From Albifimbria verrucaria (Eukaryota > Ascomycota > Sordariomycetes > Hypocreales > Stachybotryaceae): 64,000 nt of DNA. A model generated the notes under the pieces. The model searched no databases. It had not been told where the DNA came from and saw nothing but the letters and a program-made list of their open reading frames with translations. Shown piece by piece: positions 34,495 through 45,052 of the stretch. The position numbers were made by a program, and so were the translations under genes. The stretch is from the NCBI GenBank assembly GCA_020081605.1, contig JAHREC010000062.1, positions 3,901,758 to 3,965,757 of the forward strand, written 5' to 3'. Position 1 is the first letter of the stretch; each line of letters opens with the position of its first letter.

Positions 34495-35448
34495 ATGACA
34501 GAATCAGTGTGCAAGTTCCGCTTCTCTTTCGAGGACAGCTACTTTGTCGACTATCCAGAGGCTGCTCGCTCTTGCTCTCACTCCAAGCTAAAAACCCTGC
34601 CCGATTTGGGTCTGCTGGACCGGGGTTACAACGAAACCGTGGAAATCTCGGAGGCGAGACCTGGCTGGACTCGCTTTGCCAGCCATGTACAGTACTTGAA
34701 CGACAAGGCAGAGACTGGAGTGGTATACAAAGTCCTGTTCGTCGTCCGACACGGCCGCGGTGTCCACAATGTGGTCATGGACGAGGTGGGCTCGGCCAAG
34801 TGGAAAGTAAGATCAGGCGCGGCAATAGACCATCACTCAGGCTGACATGGCGAGCAGAACTACTGGTCTAAACTAGACGGCGACGGAACCCGAACTTGGT
34901 TCGATCCAGACCTAGTTGAGGAAGGAGTGGAAGAAGCCAAGGCTCTAGGCCGATTCTTCGCAGACGGTATCGAGAACAAAGGCTTTCCACTCCTAGATAC
35001 CATCTACACAAGCCCGCTGGCACGATGCCTTGAAACGACCAAACTGGTCTTCCAAGATGTTATGGAAAGGCAAGGAAAGCCGTTCAGGCCGAAGGTCAAG
35101 GAGCTTCTGCGGGAGCGGCTGACTGACCACACCTGCGATCGGAGGAGGAGCAGCAAGTGGATAAAGAGCACCTATCCAGACTATGAGCTGGAGGATGAAT
35201 TTGAAGATGAAGACATCCTGTGGCATTCTGATCGATACGAGTCTGATGCAGAGCACATGGCCCGGACGCACCGGCTGTTTGAAGACATTTTCAGTTCAGA
35301 ATCAGGAACATTCATCGGCCTTGTCACTCATTCATTCGCGCTCTCTTCGATTCTTCAAGTAATCAGAGCACCAATGTTCCGAGTGAACGAGGGTGTGATG
35401 ATTGCTTTTCTGGTCCGAAGCCAGAGGATTGATACTCTGAATAATTAA
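34495..35448 (+). CDS. Histidine phosphatase superfamily protein (PMU1-like phosphoglycerate mutase family)
   Basis: Exons 34495-34806 and 34858-35448 (51-nt intron, phase 0) give 300 aa in frame. The catalytic RHG motif is in KVLFVVRHGRGVHNVV. The second half has SPLARCLETTKLVFQ, an acidic segment (ELEDEFEDEDILWHSD) and GLVTHSFALSSILQVI with the second catalytic His. This matches branch-1 histidine phosphatases of the yeast PMU1 type, which hydrolyse phosphomonoesters; the physiological substrate is uncertain. An in-frame ATG at 34450 would add 15 residues; I chose 34495 because it gives a family-like N-terminus. Downstream is a long gene-poor stretch. Confidence 0.85.
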
Positions 35449-37777
35449 GACCGTGCTCATCGCTAGAGACTATTTTCATCTAACCCAAACATTGTTCACA
35501 ATATACTACACTACTTGCTACCACTTGCGCAGGTGGAGGATGTTGTGAGGTTAGAAAGGAATAAGCAACGTCTGCGACTTGATCTTTCCCCTCCTACTCC
35601 TACCTTGCCCCGTATGAGACAAAGAAGGCGCAGTCAAATCTACTACAAAACCACCAGCTTTTGGGAAATTTCTTGAAACGACTTTTCTGCCCATAGCGAC
35701 CGTAACTCTCATCAGGGCGATGCCTAAGAAAAAGCTGAGGCGGGAGATTTGCACAGAGCAACCAACTCATACTGCATTCTCGTTACGCCTGCAACAAAAA
35801 CGACGTGTATACAAAGTAGTAGCTCGCACTCATTCGGTTCACTGGTGAAAATCAGTTAAGGGCTTATCGACAGAGAGAACCAATGTACCAGACGTGGGAA
35901 TCGATACGTATTTACTACAGCTACTCGAGTCTACTACGTCCTCCATGTCTTTCTGTCCAGGCGCAGTATGATACACCTGTTTGGTCTGCATGTGTCGCCA
36001 ATAGGTCACTGGCTATGTCCATGCAATTGTCTGTGTATCTCTTGCTAGTGGGCATCATGTATACTCTCAACCACACAGCATTATTTATCTTCTATCGTCC
36101 CTACGTCTTGAACATAGTGGCAAAGACGACCCAAAAGGATGTCTTTCTGAACCTTTGGGGATTGCCTACTAAAAATGTCCCATTCATGGTGAACGTCTTG
36201 TCCAGCATCCATCAATAGCCAAAATAGGTTTATATACGCTGTCCTCTGCGGATTTAAGACGTCGTCAAGAACCCAAGGCTGCTGTTTCTCCCTCAAAGTG
36301 GGAAATGACGGGCCGAGCGAATCTATTAGCACTGATTTCAAGCTATTTATAATAATGACGAGAGTAGCTTGGCCTGGTGTCAATATTAGCCTAAAGATGG
36401 AAATGCTGAGAAGCCACGCCCCTCGCCAAGGTGAATGTGGCAACTGCGACATAGTTGACGCTCCTCTGATGTGGTAATGTTGGCAATGATCTGCAGAGCC
36501 CTATCGGCAGTACCAAACATCTGATGAAGAGAAGCGTGCTGTAGAATGGAGAATACCTGGACGTGCCATGCCAACGTAGATGTCCGAACCCTCTCATCAA
36601 CATCTTTAATAGATAAGGAACCAACTAGGCCTGAAACCGGGGCTTCGCAATAGAGTGAGACATGTAACAGGATCAAAGAAAAATCGCATTGTCGGAAGCG
36701 GACGACGACTTTAACAAATTTAGATCAGGCTGCGTTGATCCTTTGTATCATACCAATTCGCCCGGTTTCTACTCCTGCATTCAGGCGTCCAATTAGTATT
36801 TCTTTCAGCAATTGAATTGTGAGTACGCGTGATGTGGCCCCAAATTTTGTAAAGGCATAGGAATTAAAACCGCAAGATCAGCAGAGCCGCTGAAAGCGTT
36901 TTAGGGCAATGATTAGTGAAGGAGCCTGTAGATTTGCAACCCTCTTCGGTGGGCTTTCTGCCGTGTTCTCTATTTGTACACATTCTGAAAGGATGCGCTC
37001 TTCTTTATGCGCCACTCTCGGATACCTTTACCGTTGCCGTTGTCTAGTAATGAGCTTCCTTGAAGATCTATACAAAATGTAAAGGATAAGCTCGGAGGGA
37101 CTATAGTAGGAGTAGTGATGACACTACAAACAGCTTTATGCCCGTGTTGCAGTGGATTCTAGACGAATCCTTAAGCTGTAGTGGCCCTTTGAAAACTGGC
37201 ACAGTCCATGGTTACCAAAACATCACCCCTTTCCAAATATAGCTTTTGGTTACCCAAGATGATAAAAAGCCCCCATTGGGCGTGGACAGTTTATCGGACC
37301 TTTAACCTTGAATGTCGCCCATGATACAGCTGTTCTCTCTTCTAAGCGATAATCATTGTCCACATTAACCTATCATTATACTGGCCATGAAAATAGGATA
37401 TGGGGCCAATGCACCTCTATAGTATTAATTTCCCAATATCTCACTGGAATGATTGGATACCAAGGTTACACTTGGGGGCCTGCATAAGGCCGAGAATCCT
37501 TGGTTTCAGCCTCGGCCCCCAAAACCTCCTAAAGTGTTGAATCTCTTCCTAGCATAACTATTGGCGGTTTTAATGGATCATTGGGGGCTATCATACTGCT
37601 TGTTTCACTCGAGAGATGGAATTCCTCCAGCTCCCAGTCAAGGTATATAACCGTGAAAGTTTGCGGGTTGTCCAACATGTAGCTCCCAGGTCAACCAAGC
37701 GCAGTCCCGAGGGTTCTTACCTCGATCTACTGGAAAAGAACGAACCACTGCGCTCCCACTTCCCTCCTGTTTAAGTG
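35449..37777. other. Gene-poor 2.3 kb region
   Basis: No gene I can support. A minus-strand frame at 36386-36676 reads protein-like in parts (AWHVQVFSILQHASLHQMF) but has no recognised domain and could be a gene remnant. 37180-37600 contains C-run-rich AT DNA with no clear inverted ends. Confidence 0.4.
37644..37650 (+). promoter_or_regulatory. TATA box of DUF3176 gene
   Basis: TATATAA 128 nt upstream of the ATG at 37778. Confidence 0.4.
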
Positions 37778-39925
37778 ATGGCTACTAAATCGTCTCGGTT
37801 TAAGCACCATGAGTGGTTTGCAGAACTACTAGCACTGGCTGGTGCCATTGTATTGATTGTTGCCATAATTATTCTTCTACTTCACTTTGACGGCAAACGT
37901 ACTTTTGATAACGATAACTTCGGAATCACTCTCAATGCTCTCGTATCTCTTCTTGCAACATCAAGTAAAGGCTGCCTGCTCGCTATTATTAGTGAAGTGA
38001 TTGGCCAATGGAACTGGATGCTTTTCTCTTCAGGGTCACCTAGGCAAAAACTATTGCAGTTTGACCACATCGACAAAGCAAGCCGAGGAGCACCCGGTAG
38101 CTTAAATCTCATTTTCAAATACCGTGGACTGTAAGTGCCGCCAAACCTTTATGCGAGCCTCACTAACACAGAAGGTTATAACAGTGGATGGCTGCTTCGT
38201 CTCGGCACTGTCATCACAGTTTTGGCGGTTATCCTCGACCCACTCGCCCAGCAGCTGGTCCAGTTAGATCAAAGCGAAGTTTACGAAGATGTGTCGCTTG
38301 GGAATGTTTCCAGTCCCAAAGCTCTCCGGTATAGCAAAGGCGCCGAGCAATTCCCGTATGCAACAGAGAATCCTTGTAAGAATCTCGAAGGAATAAGAAG
38401 ATACTGATATCATGTGATTAGACTGACAGTTAGGTAGTTCAGAACCATTCCCATTTCAAAAACGCCATAGCGTTTCCTGACTTTCTTATGGCATCAGCAG
38501 TGCTGCTTGGCTGCTCGTCAACAGCAAGTCAGGTACAGCAGCAGCTCCGCTACATTGCCCCACGGGGAATTGTACGTGGGATGAACCGTTCGAGTCGCTT
38601 GCTGTCTGTAGCCGTTGCGAGTCTATGGAGGATGATCTCGAAAAGTTCACGGAGGGTTCAACATTGGCTGACTGGTTGGAATTCAGTTCACTTAACGGCC
38701 GTGGATTTCCTATGATTAGCAACAGTACAGCATTCCAGCTTCCGAACGGGCACTTCATAACCAATGAGAATGCGGGTGGTACAATTTCAAAAAGTTCGCT
38801 TAGAATGACGACGTATGGTACTGGCAACCCCAAGAAAACAAACCGATTCCAAAATATGGATACTCTGATTTGGTCCATGAGTATTCTTAAACAAAAGAGG
38901 ACGTCCAAACTATGGCCAGAGGAGACTCCAGAGGCGCTCGAATGCGCGCTTTATTACTGTGTTAATCGATACTCAACTTCAGTTGTCGGAGGAGTTGTAC
39001 AAGAGAAAGTTGACCGTGTTGATGAGGCCAAAAGATTTGAAGGATCGTGGAAATGGTCGGACCCCTCTGGAACAGTCAAACTTTTCCAGAAACATGCCAA
39101 CACCACGTTTTTCGCAAGCCCAGACGAAGAGGAGAGTATAGAGTTCAGCCCTAGGACATCGTTCGTCCAAAGAACTGATCTTTCTCTCCGGCTACAAAGT
39201 CGCATTGGAATGAAAGAATTTAATGTTTCGCAAGCGGCAGTGGATGGTGTCAGTTCTTTCTTCCAATCAGCACTTCGCTATAATGCTTCGATGACAGGTT
39301 CTGGAGACAGCTTCAAGCTCTTACCGGTATATGGTAATGGTAAACGGATAGACCCAAAGAAGGATATGGGTCTCTTAAACGGTTTCTACCTCAAGGGCAA
39401 GAAAGAAAGTTGGCAGCCTCGCTATATTCAAGCTCTATACGAGGGCTCTGACCTTCCTCAAATGTTTGAAAACATCGCTTCAAGTATGAGCAACTCGATA
39501 CGGCAAAGTGACGATAAAGGGAGGCTGTGGCCGGACGGATGCTGCACACAGTCACAGTATACAAAGTTGAATGGCCATGGATTGTACCGCATGCGACGTT
39601 GATTCTTGCATCGGCGGTACTCCTCTTCGCCACAATGAGACAGCAGGTGATATACCAACGCAACAACGCAGTACCGGTATGGAAGACCAGTGCATTGGGG
39701 ATCTTGAGCCGCGGCACATTGACCGCTGGCATTTTCCCAGGCGTTTGGACACGATCTTCTACCGCGAGCATAGCCCAGCTTGAGATGAAGGCTGAGCGGA
39801 TAAAGATGAATCTTGGTCCTGATAAAGTGCAGTCATATGGGCTCGTTGGACTCAACAACTTTTTGCCTAGTCCATCGCCTTCAGCTTCCACCCCAGGGTA
39901 TAACTTCCTCACGTGGTCGCGGTAA
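37778..39925 (+). CDS. DUF3176-family membrane protein
   Basis: Fungal DUF3176 protein, about 680 aa. Exon 1 is 37778-38130; intron 38131-38184; exon 2 from 38185 to about 38375; a second intron ends near 38433. The N-terminus has two membrane spans (LLALAGAIVLIVAIIILLLH and the ITLNALVSLLATSSKGCLL region), then FDHIDKASRGAPGSLNLIF and a third span GWLLRLGTVITVLAVILDPL. These are the diagnostic DUF3176 order. The extracellular part carries CPTGNCTWDEPFESLAVCSR, a conserved cysteine block. A last span near the C-terminus lies around PHATLILASAVLLFATM. Frames shift near 38445, 38490 and 39525, consistent with lost bases. Exon 2/3 junction is uncertain. Function of the family is unknown. Confidence 0.8.
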
Positions 39926-40546
39926 GATGTTCCGGCAGGCTCTATCATTCTTGTAGGATAAATACTATAGCTTTCAAAAGCACTGTAAATTAGCTTCTAC
40001 TTGAGTACATATTATTCATAAAACTCAAGACCCGTTCGGCTTTATAAGTAGCTTGGCTTCTCAGGCCTCCTGGTGATGTGTCTACCTCGGGTCTAGGATG
40101 CGGGTTCTATGGATCACATTTAGCTTCTAAACGGCTATGAGCCGAAGCATTGGCAAAGAATTCTCTGGGCCATCACATGGCTCGATTATAAATGTCCAGA
40201 ATAGGGTTGGTGCGTGACCAGCGTTCAATATCTGTGTCAGTTTCCGGGTGGAGTGGATCCTCCGATATCCAGGTCGCCGACCTGGGGTCGATACCGAGAC
40301 CCGCCATGAGCCTTAGACCGTGGTTCCTACTAAGCAAGATTTCGCTTATCGGAGCCGGAATATATCTTTACGCTAGGGAAGGGAGCCGTGAGCCGGATAG
40401 CGGGATGGCCTACTTGATGCAGTTTTTACGTATTTCTACAGACGTCATTGATCCGATTACTGTTGGTATTCTGAACACTTTGCTTGTCGAAAGAAGCGCA
40501 GGTAAAAGAACAGCTTACGGTCATGCAATTGCCAGCGCAAACTATA
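39926..40546. other. Intergenic with palindrome
   Basis: No supported gene; the open frame 40192-40554 has no recognised domain. Contains the palindromic 13-mer listed at 40271. Confidence 0.4.
40271..40283. repeat. Palindrome AGGTCGCCGACCT, copy 1
   Basis: Perfect inverted repeat (AGGTCG-C-CGACCT), repeated identically at 42072-42084 and partly at 42409-42420. It lies 276 nt upstream of the DUF1275 start. Confidence 0.4.
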
Positions 40547-41364
40547 ATGAATGATAAACACTCTCACATCAGGCTGAATTCGATTGGAAAACTCAAACCC
40601 CACAAGACGCTATCACCAGCGCTAATGAAACCATCCACAAACACTCTTCGACACTACCTTTCCGCCAATCTTAAGGTCGACGTCCTCCTCGAGATTCAAC
40701 TCCTTCTCCTTACGTTCAGCACTGGCATTCAAGATGCCATTAGTTACCCGGACTTTCAGTGCTTCGCGTCCAATCAGACCGGTAACTCCGTCGTTCTGGC
40801 CGTGGGTCTTGCAGGGCAGCATGGATCGCTCTTCAGCCTGTCCAACGTCGGGCTGAGTCTTGGCATGTTCATCGCCGGGGCTATTGTCACGGGGCAATTG
40901 GCCAATGTTATAGGACCTCGTGGTCGCGCATGGCTAATATTCAGTCATTTTGCGCAGACGCTTATGACGTTCGCGGCGGCCATTATTCACGCTATATCTC
41001 ATGCAAAGGTACCGGCCCCTCAGCGATGGCATCATTGGCATTACTCGCCTTGGCGTCTGGTGCTCAGGTGGCTTCCATGCGACCCTTTAGAATCCAGGAG
41101 ATCACCACAGCCATGGCAACAGCAGCATGGGTTGACCTAGTCATCGATCCAGGGCTGCTTGATCAGAGAAATCGTTCGAGGAATCGACGCGCTGGATTTC
41201 TGATCGCCTTGGTTCTGGGAAGTTTTGTTGGAGCATTTATGCGGACAGGTGTCGGTTCGTCAAACGCACTACTCTTGGCCGCGTCAGGAAAAATGCTTGT
41301 GACGCTGTTGCTTTTCCTGAACCGTGGGCAACCGCCGGTGGATAAGGCCGGAGTTGAGACATAG
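40547..41364 (+). CDS. DUF1275 (YoaK-like) membrane protein
   Basis: About 272 aa, no introns, two frames joined by restoring one A at 41005-41007 (HAK/GTGPSAMASL). DUF1275 family: LEIQLLLLTFSTGIQDAISY, PDFQCFASNQTGNSVVLAVG, LSLGMFIAGAIVTGQLANVI, then NALLLAASGKMLVTLLLFL at the end, with about six hydrophobic spans. GAQVASMRPFRIQEITTAMA matches the family's conserved QNG..R..G...TT pattern. The family is widespread in bacteria and filamentous fungi; transport activity is presumed but unproven. It precedes the sulfur-related genes and, like them, has a family shared with bacteria. Confidence 0.85.
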
Positions 41365-42278
41365 ATTGAGCAGACGAGAGAAATGGTAATAAAATAATGA
41401 TCTGGGGTTTAAATTAAAGTTCTCTGTTTATTTTATGAAGAGATAAATGTTATTTTCTACAAATCCTTGACGACCTCCTCCACACAGATAAACACCAATT
41501 GGTTCGATCAAGCTCACCCAAGCTCCTCTTCATTGATGACCACGACGGCCGTGCCAAATATTCCCACAACAATTAATATGAAATCTCTCGAAGGTAGTCC
41601 CCTCTCAACTGCCATTATGCCACCAGCCCTCACAGCGGCAAGAGTGGACTTCAAAAGGCACGAGCTGTCTCAGCAGACTTGAAGACGGAGTACGAGGCCC
41701 TCTCTCGCAAAGTTTGTCCGAGCTAAATTAGGAGAAGCTGGAGCCAAACCCAAAGACAACTCTTGAGTCGAGAAGCCGTCGCTGTTTGTAAATAAAAGCA
41801 AGATACCATGAACAATGGTTCTTTCGGAAAATGGGTGGGACAATAGCTCGAATAATGAATCAGAAGATGACTATGAATATGCAGACATAAGGAGTCTTGC
41901 TCCCTTTAGCCGATGCTCCCGTCCCCGAGTTCCTGTGTTCCAACTTTTCCCTACCCGGCCGGAAGATACTGTTTCCCCATAGCTCCATCTTGAGATATTC
42001 TCTCGGCTTCTTACCCGGCATCCACGTGGGAACGGAGTCTAGTGCCGGCTATCGGGCGGTTATTCCCGTGAAGGTCGCCGACCTCGTGAAACCCATCATG
42101 GCGCGTGCCACTTACGTACGATTGGCTGTCTACCTGGTTTGGAAATGCTCCAGTTGATTGGATTGCAAACTTAGCAGAAGATTAATAAGTGGAATACGTG
42201 TAAATATGCCTTCGTTTTACTCTCATGTGGTCTGATTGTTTTTCAGCTATACAACAAACAAAACAAATAAAGACAGAC
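41365..42278. other. Intergenic with GC-richer coding-like patch
   Basis: An open frame at 41897-42157 (86 aa, PEFLCSNFSLPGRKI, VPVKVADLV-like) is GC-richer than its surroundings but matches no family I recognise. It may be a gene fragment. It includes the second palindrome copy. Confidence 0.35.
42072..42084. repeat. Palindrome AGGTCGCCGACCT, copy 2
   Basis: Identical to the copy at 40271. A partial third copy (AGGTCGCCGACG) is at 42409, inside the presumed presequence of the MBL gene. Confidence 0.4.
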
Positions 42279-42592
42279 ATGGCAAGTGTTCTGCTACCTC
42301 GCAGGAGACTCACTACTCTCGGCATTGGAAAACTACAGACAGGGTCATCCCGCTCATCCTACAAATCCACCATCCAAACCAATCCTTCTGGCCGCAGATT
42401 CCGAAGTCAGGTCGCCGACGCTGCCTTGTATAAAGACGAAACAAGGGTTCTGGTCCCACTACAGGCTTGTCACCACTACCAACAGCACGCTCTAGTCAAG
42501 TCTGCACACATTCCATACAGAAATAATTATTCACCCCAAAGCACATCTTCTATCTGCAAGCTCTCCCCTTTGCTACATTGAGCCCCACTACC

Positions 42593-43581
42593 ATGACGGA
42601 ACCCATAATTCACCACCTCTTTGAACCTACCAGCGGCACATGGCAGTATGTTGTTGCCGACCCAACTACGTCCAGTGCTGTAATCATCGACCCTGTTCTT
42701 AATTTCGATCCAATCCGGAGTAAGGTGTCCACCGAGTCAGCAGACGCAATTCTAGCTCTGATCGACGCGAGAGGTTACCAGGTCGACATGATTCTCGAGA
42801 CGCATGCTCACGCAGACCACCTCACAGCTGCATCTTACCTGCAAGCAACCCTTACCAAGACAACGGGTCACAGGCCTATTGCTGGTATTGGGAGTCGTAT
42901 CAAACAAGTCCAAGACCTCTTTGGAAAGCGCTATGGGGTAGGTCCGGATGAGTATGCGAATGTTTTTGACAAGCTGTGGGAAGACGATGAGCATTTCGCC
43001 ATTGGCAACTTGAGCGCACAAGCTATTCATCTCCCAGGACACACACCTGACCACATGGGCTATAAGATTTCAGGTGAGTTCTATCAATTCCTTCAGTCCA
43101 GATTTTTGCCTTTCCCTGCTTGTAGCCAAAACTGCGTCGAAGAATTTGAGACTAATACGAGGCTACCTAAGACAATGTGTTTGTAGGCGATTCTATCTTT
43201 CATGTTGATATTGGCTCCGCTCGTGCCGACTTTCCTGGCGGCAGTGCCGAAGCTATCTATAAGTCAGGTCGTAAACTGCTTGCTCTTCCCGACCACACCA
43301 AGATATGGGTTGGTCATGACTATCCACCTGAGGGTCGCGACGCCCCAGTTCCTTGTGTCACCGTCTCTCAGCAAAGACAGGAAAACAAGCATCTCAAGGA
43401 TGGCACACCCGAGCATGAATTCGTCAAAATGCGCAATGAACGTGACCAGAAACTCGCGGCGCCGAAACTGCTTCATCAGTCGCTACAAATTAATATCCGT
43501 GGCGGAAAGTTGCCCAAGAAGACAAAGGAAGGACAGAGACTGCTTCATTTGCCTTTAGCGATCTCAGGATCACCATGGTAG
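42593..43581 (+). CDS. BLH/ETHE1-type persulfide dioxygenase (metallo-beta-lactamase fold)
   Basis: Exons 42593-43073 and 43172-43581 (intron ends CCTAAG) give 296 aa in frame. The metal-binding motif ETHAHADHL has H71, H73, D75 and H76; further ligands are HLPGHTPDHMGY, FVGDSIFHVDIGSARADFPG and WVGHDYPPEGRD. The GSARADFPGG version is typical of bacterial BLH proteins of bigR operons, relatives of ETHE1 that oxidise glutathione persulfide to sulfite with one non-haem iron. An upstream frame from ATG 42279 encodes a mitochondrial-like presequence (MASVLLPRRRLTTLGIGKLQ). It runs into this gene with a one-base frame difference, so the true start may be 42279 with a lost base near 42570. It is convergent with the YeeE/YedE gene. 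Confidence 0.88.
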
Positions 43582-44056
43582 GAGTGATCTGAACGCGGGC
43601 ACAATATCAGTACTTGTATATTTATACCTTGTCGCACCCTCGCTCTTTGGTACTGGTGTTGATGGGAAATAGGCATGTAAAATATTTTACCGGAAGATTT
43701 ATAGTTCGGTAACTAATGTACAAATACCAATGAAATTTTTAACCATCTTTCAAACGCCGTTCAAACAAAGATATCAAGACAAGGGATTATGTATAAAATC
43801 GTGGAGGAGTATAAGTCGTCGTTGAGCCAATTTAGAATGCCTGTTGTGTGATACCAGCAGAGTGAGAGAGCAGTCTATGGAGTGGAGAAATACTAGAAGT
43901 AGTAGAAAATCCAAGTGCTCAATTTGAGCGAAAACGAACCCTGTACAGGAGAAGAAATTGCAAAAAAAAAAAAAAAAGTTGAAAAGAAGATTTAGGAGCT
44001 AGGCCATAGTAAACACGCCGGTTACCATTCACTCTCAAACCACTTCAAAGCCCTAA
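43582..44056. other. 3' intergenic region with A16 tract
   Basis: Shared 3' flank of two convergent sulfur-related genes. Contains an uninterrupted run of 16 A at 43962-43977. No gene. Confidence 0.5.
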
Positions 44057-45052
44057 CTAATGAAATAGTAAGCTTGACAGCAATCCAGTGCCGAACATCG
44101 AAGCGACCGTGATAATTGAGCTTAAACTCATTGTTGCCATTCCACTAATCCCATGCCCGCTTGTGCACCCGCCCGCGAGTCGAGCCCCAAACGACAGTAA
44201 AAACCCTCCCATGACAACCATCAGAGCCGATGCCGGTTCCGAGCCTTGTATCAGCACCTCTCGAGTAGCAGGGAGAGCTGAAATGGTTAGGAAGGATCCG
44301 GCCATTAGCCCCGCTGCGAAGAGAATACTGTCTGGAGCCTTCGTTGGCCGTTTCCCATCCGCAACTTTCCAAAGGAGATCACCAGACTCTTCATAGGCGG
44401 TACTCACGCCAACTGGCTTCTTTGATAAGACCACCGAGGCTAGTTGGCCGAACCCAATAAGGAGCCCGCCGACAACAGGGTGCAGCATTGTCAGGCTTCA
44501 GGGTGCCAAGGCGAGTGCCATTATAATTCCTGTCAACATGGCAATTTCGTACGCTAGGACAATGCTCCTTGTCGTGTATCCCGTAGCGGCCATGATCGTA
44601 GGACTTCGTTCAGATTTACTTGCTCGGGATTTCACAAGCCAGGGCTTGCACTTGACCCAGGCCGCGCCAGCGACGACAGCGCTGGTCGCAAGTAGCCGGC
44701 TCTTGTCTGTGCCCGCCACAGCCTGGACAAGAACTGTCCCCGGGCAGGCCCCTGTGACTCTCATGCCAAGCCCGACCATGGCACCACCAATGATATTTCC
44801 ATCATAGTCTCCGAGCCAGCCGTGGCTGCTATCTGGTCTGTGCGTGATCGTTTTCTTGGTGGATTTGAGCACGTTATACCCGGCGAATACGGCGGCGCTC
44901 GAGGCTGATGCCGTGAGAAAAGTGATGAGCATATGGAAGTCAGTAAGCCTGAACTGATCCTTGATCACTTGGGGACTTGCTACCCCTGAAAGCGTCAGTC
45001 CTGTTCCGAAGATGGCTCCCCGCAATAATGTGGCGAATGTACTCAACTCCAT
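44057..45052 (-). CDS. YeeE/YedE-family sulfur-compound transporter, interrupted by in-frame TGA
   Basis: Minus-strand membrane protein of the YeeE/YedE (TsuA/PmpA-PmpB) family, which imports thiosulfate or related sulfur species. First half (45052-44501): RGAIFGTGLTLSGVASPQVI, GGAMVGLGMRVTGACPGTVL, with the ACPG cysteine motif. Second half (from 44488): HPVVGGLLIGFGQ, AGLMAGSFLTISALPATRE, then FGARLAGGCTSGHGISGMA with the GCTSGHG motif. The two halves are in the same frame but separated by TGA at 44498-44500, followed nine bases later by ATG. Homologues exist both as one fused protein and, in bacteria, as two adjacent genes. Here the stop falls exactly at the junction. It may be a nonsense change of a CGA/GGA codon, an error, or a real split. 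Confidence 0.85.

Noticed and set aside
36081..36676. Overlapping minus-strand frames, partly protein-like
   Set aside because: No recognisable domain and no consistent splice model; at best a decayed remnant.
43962..43977. A16 tract as a retrotransposed poly(A) tail
   Set aside because: No adjacent element, target-site duplication or processed gene copy; more likely a simple homopolymer in a 3' flank.
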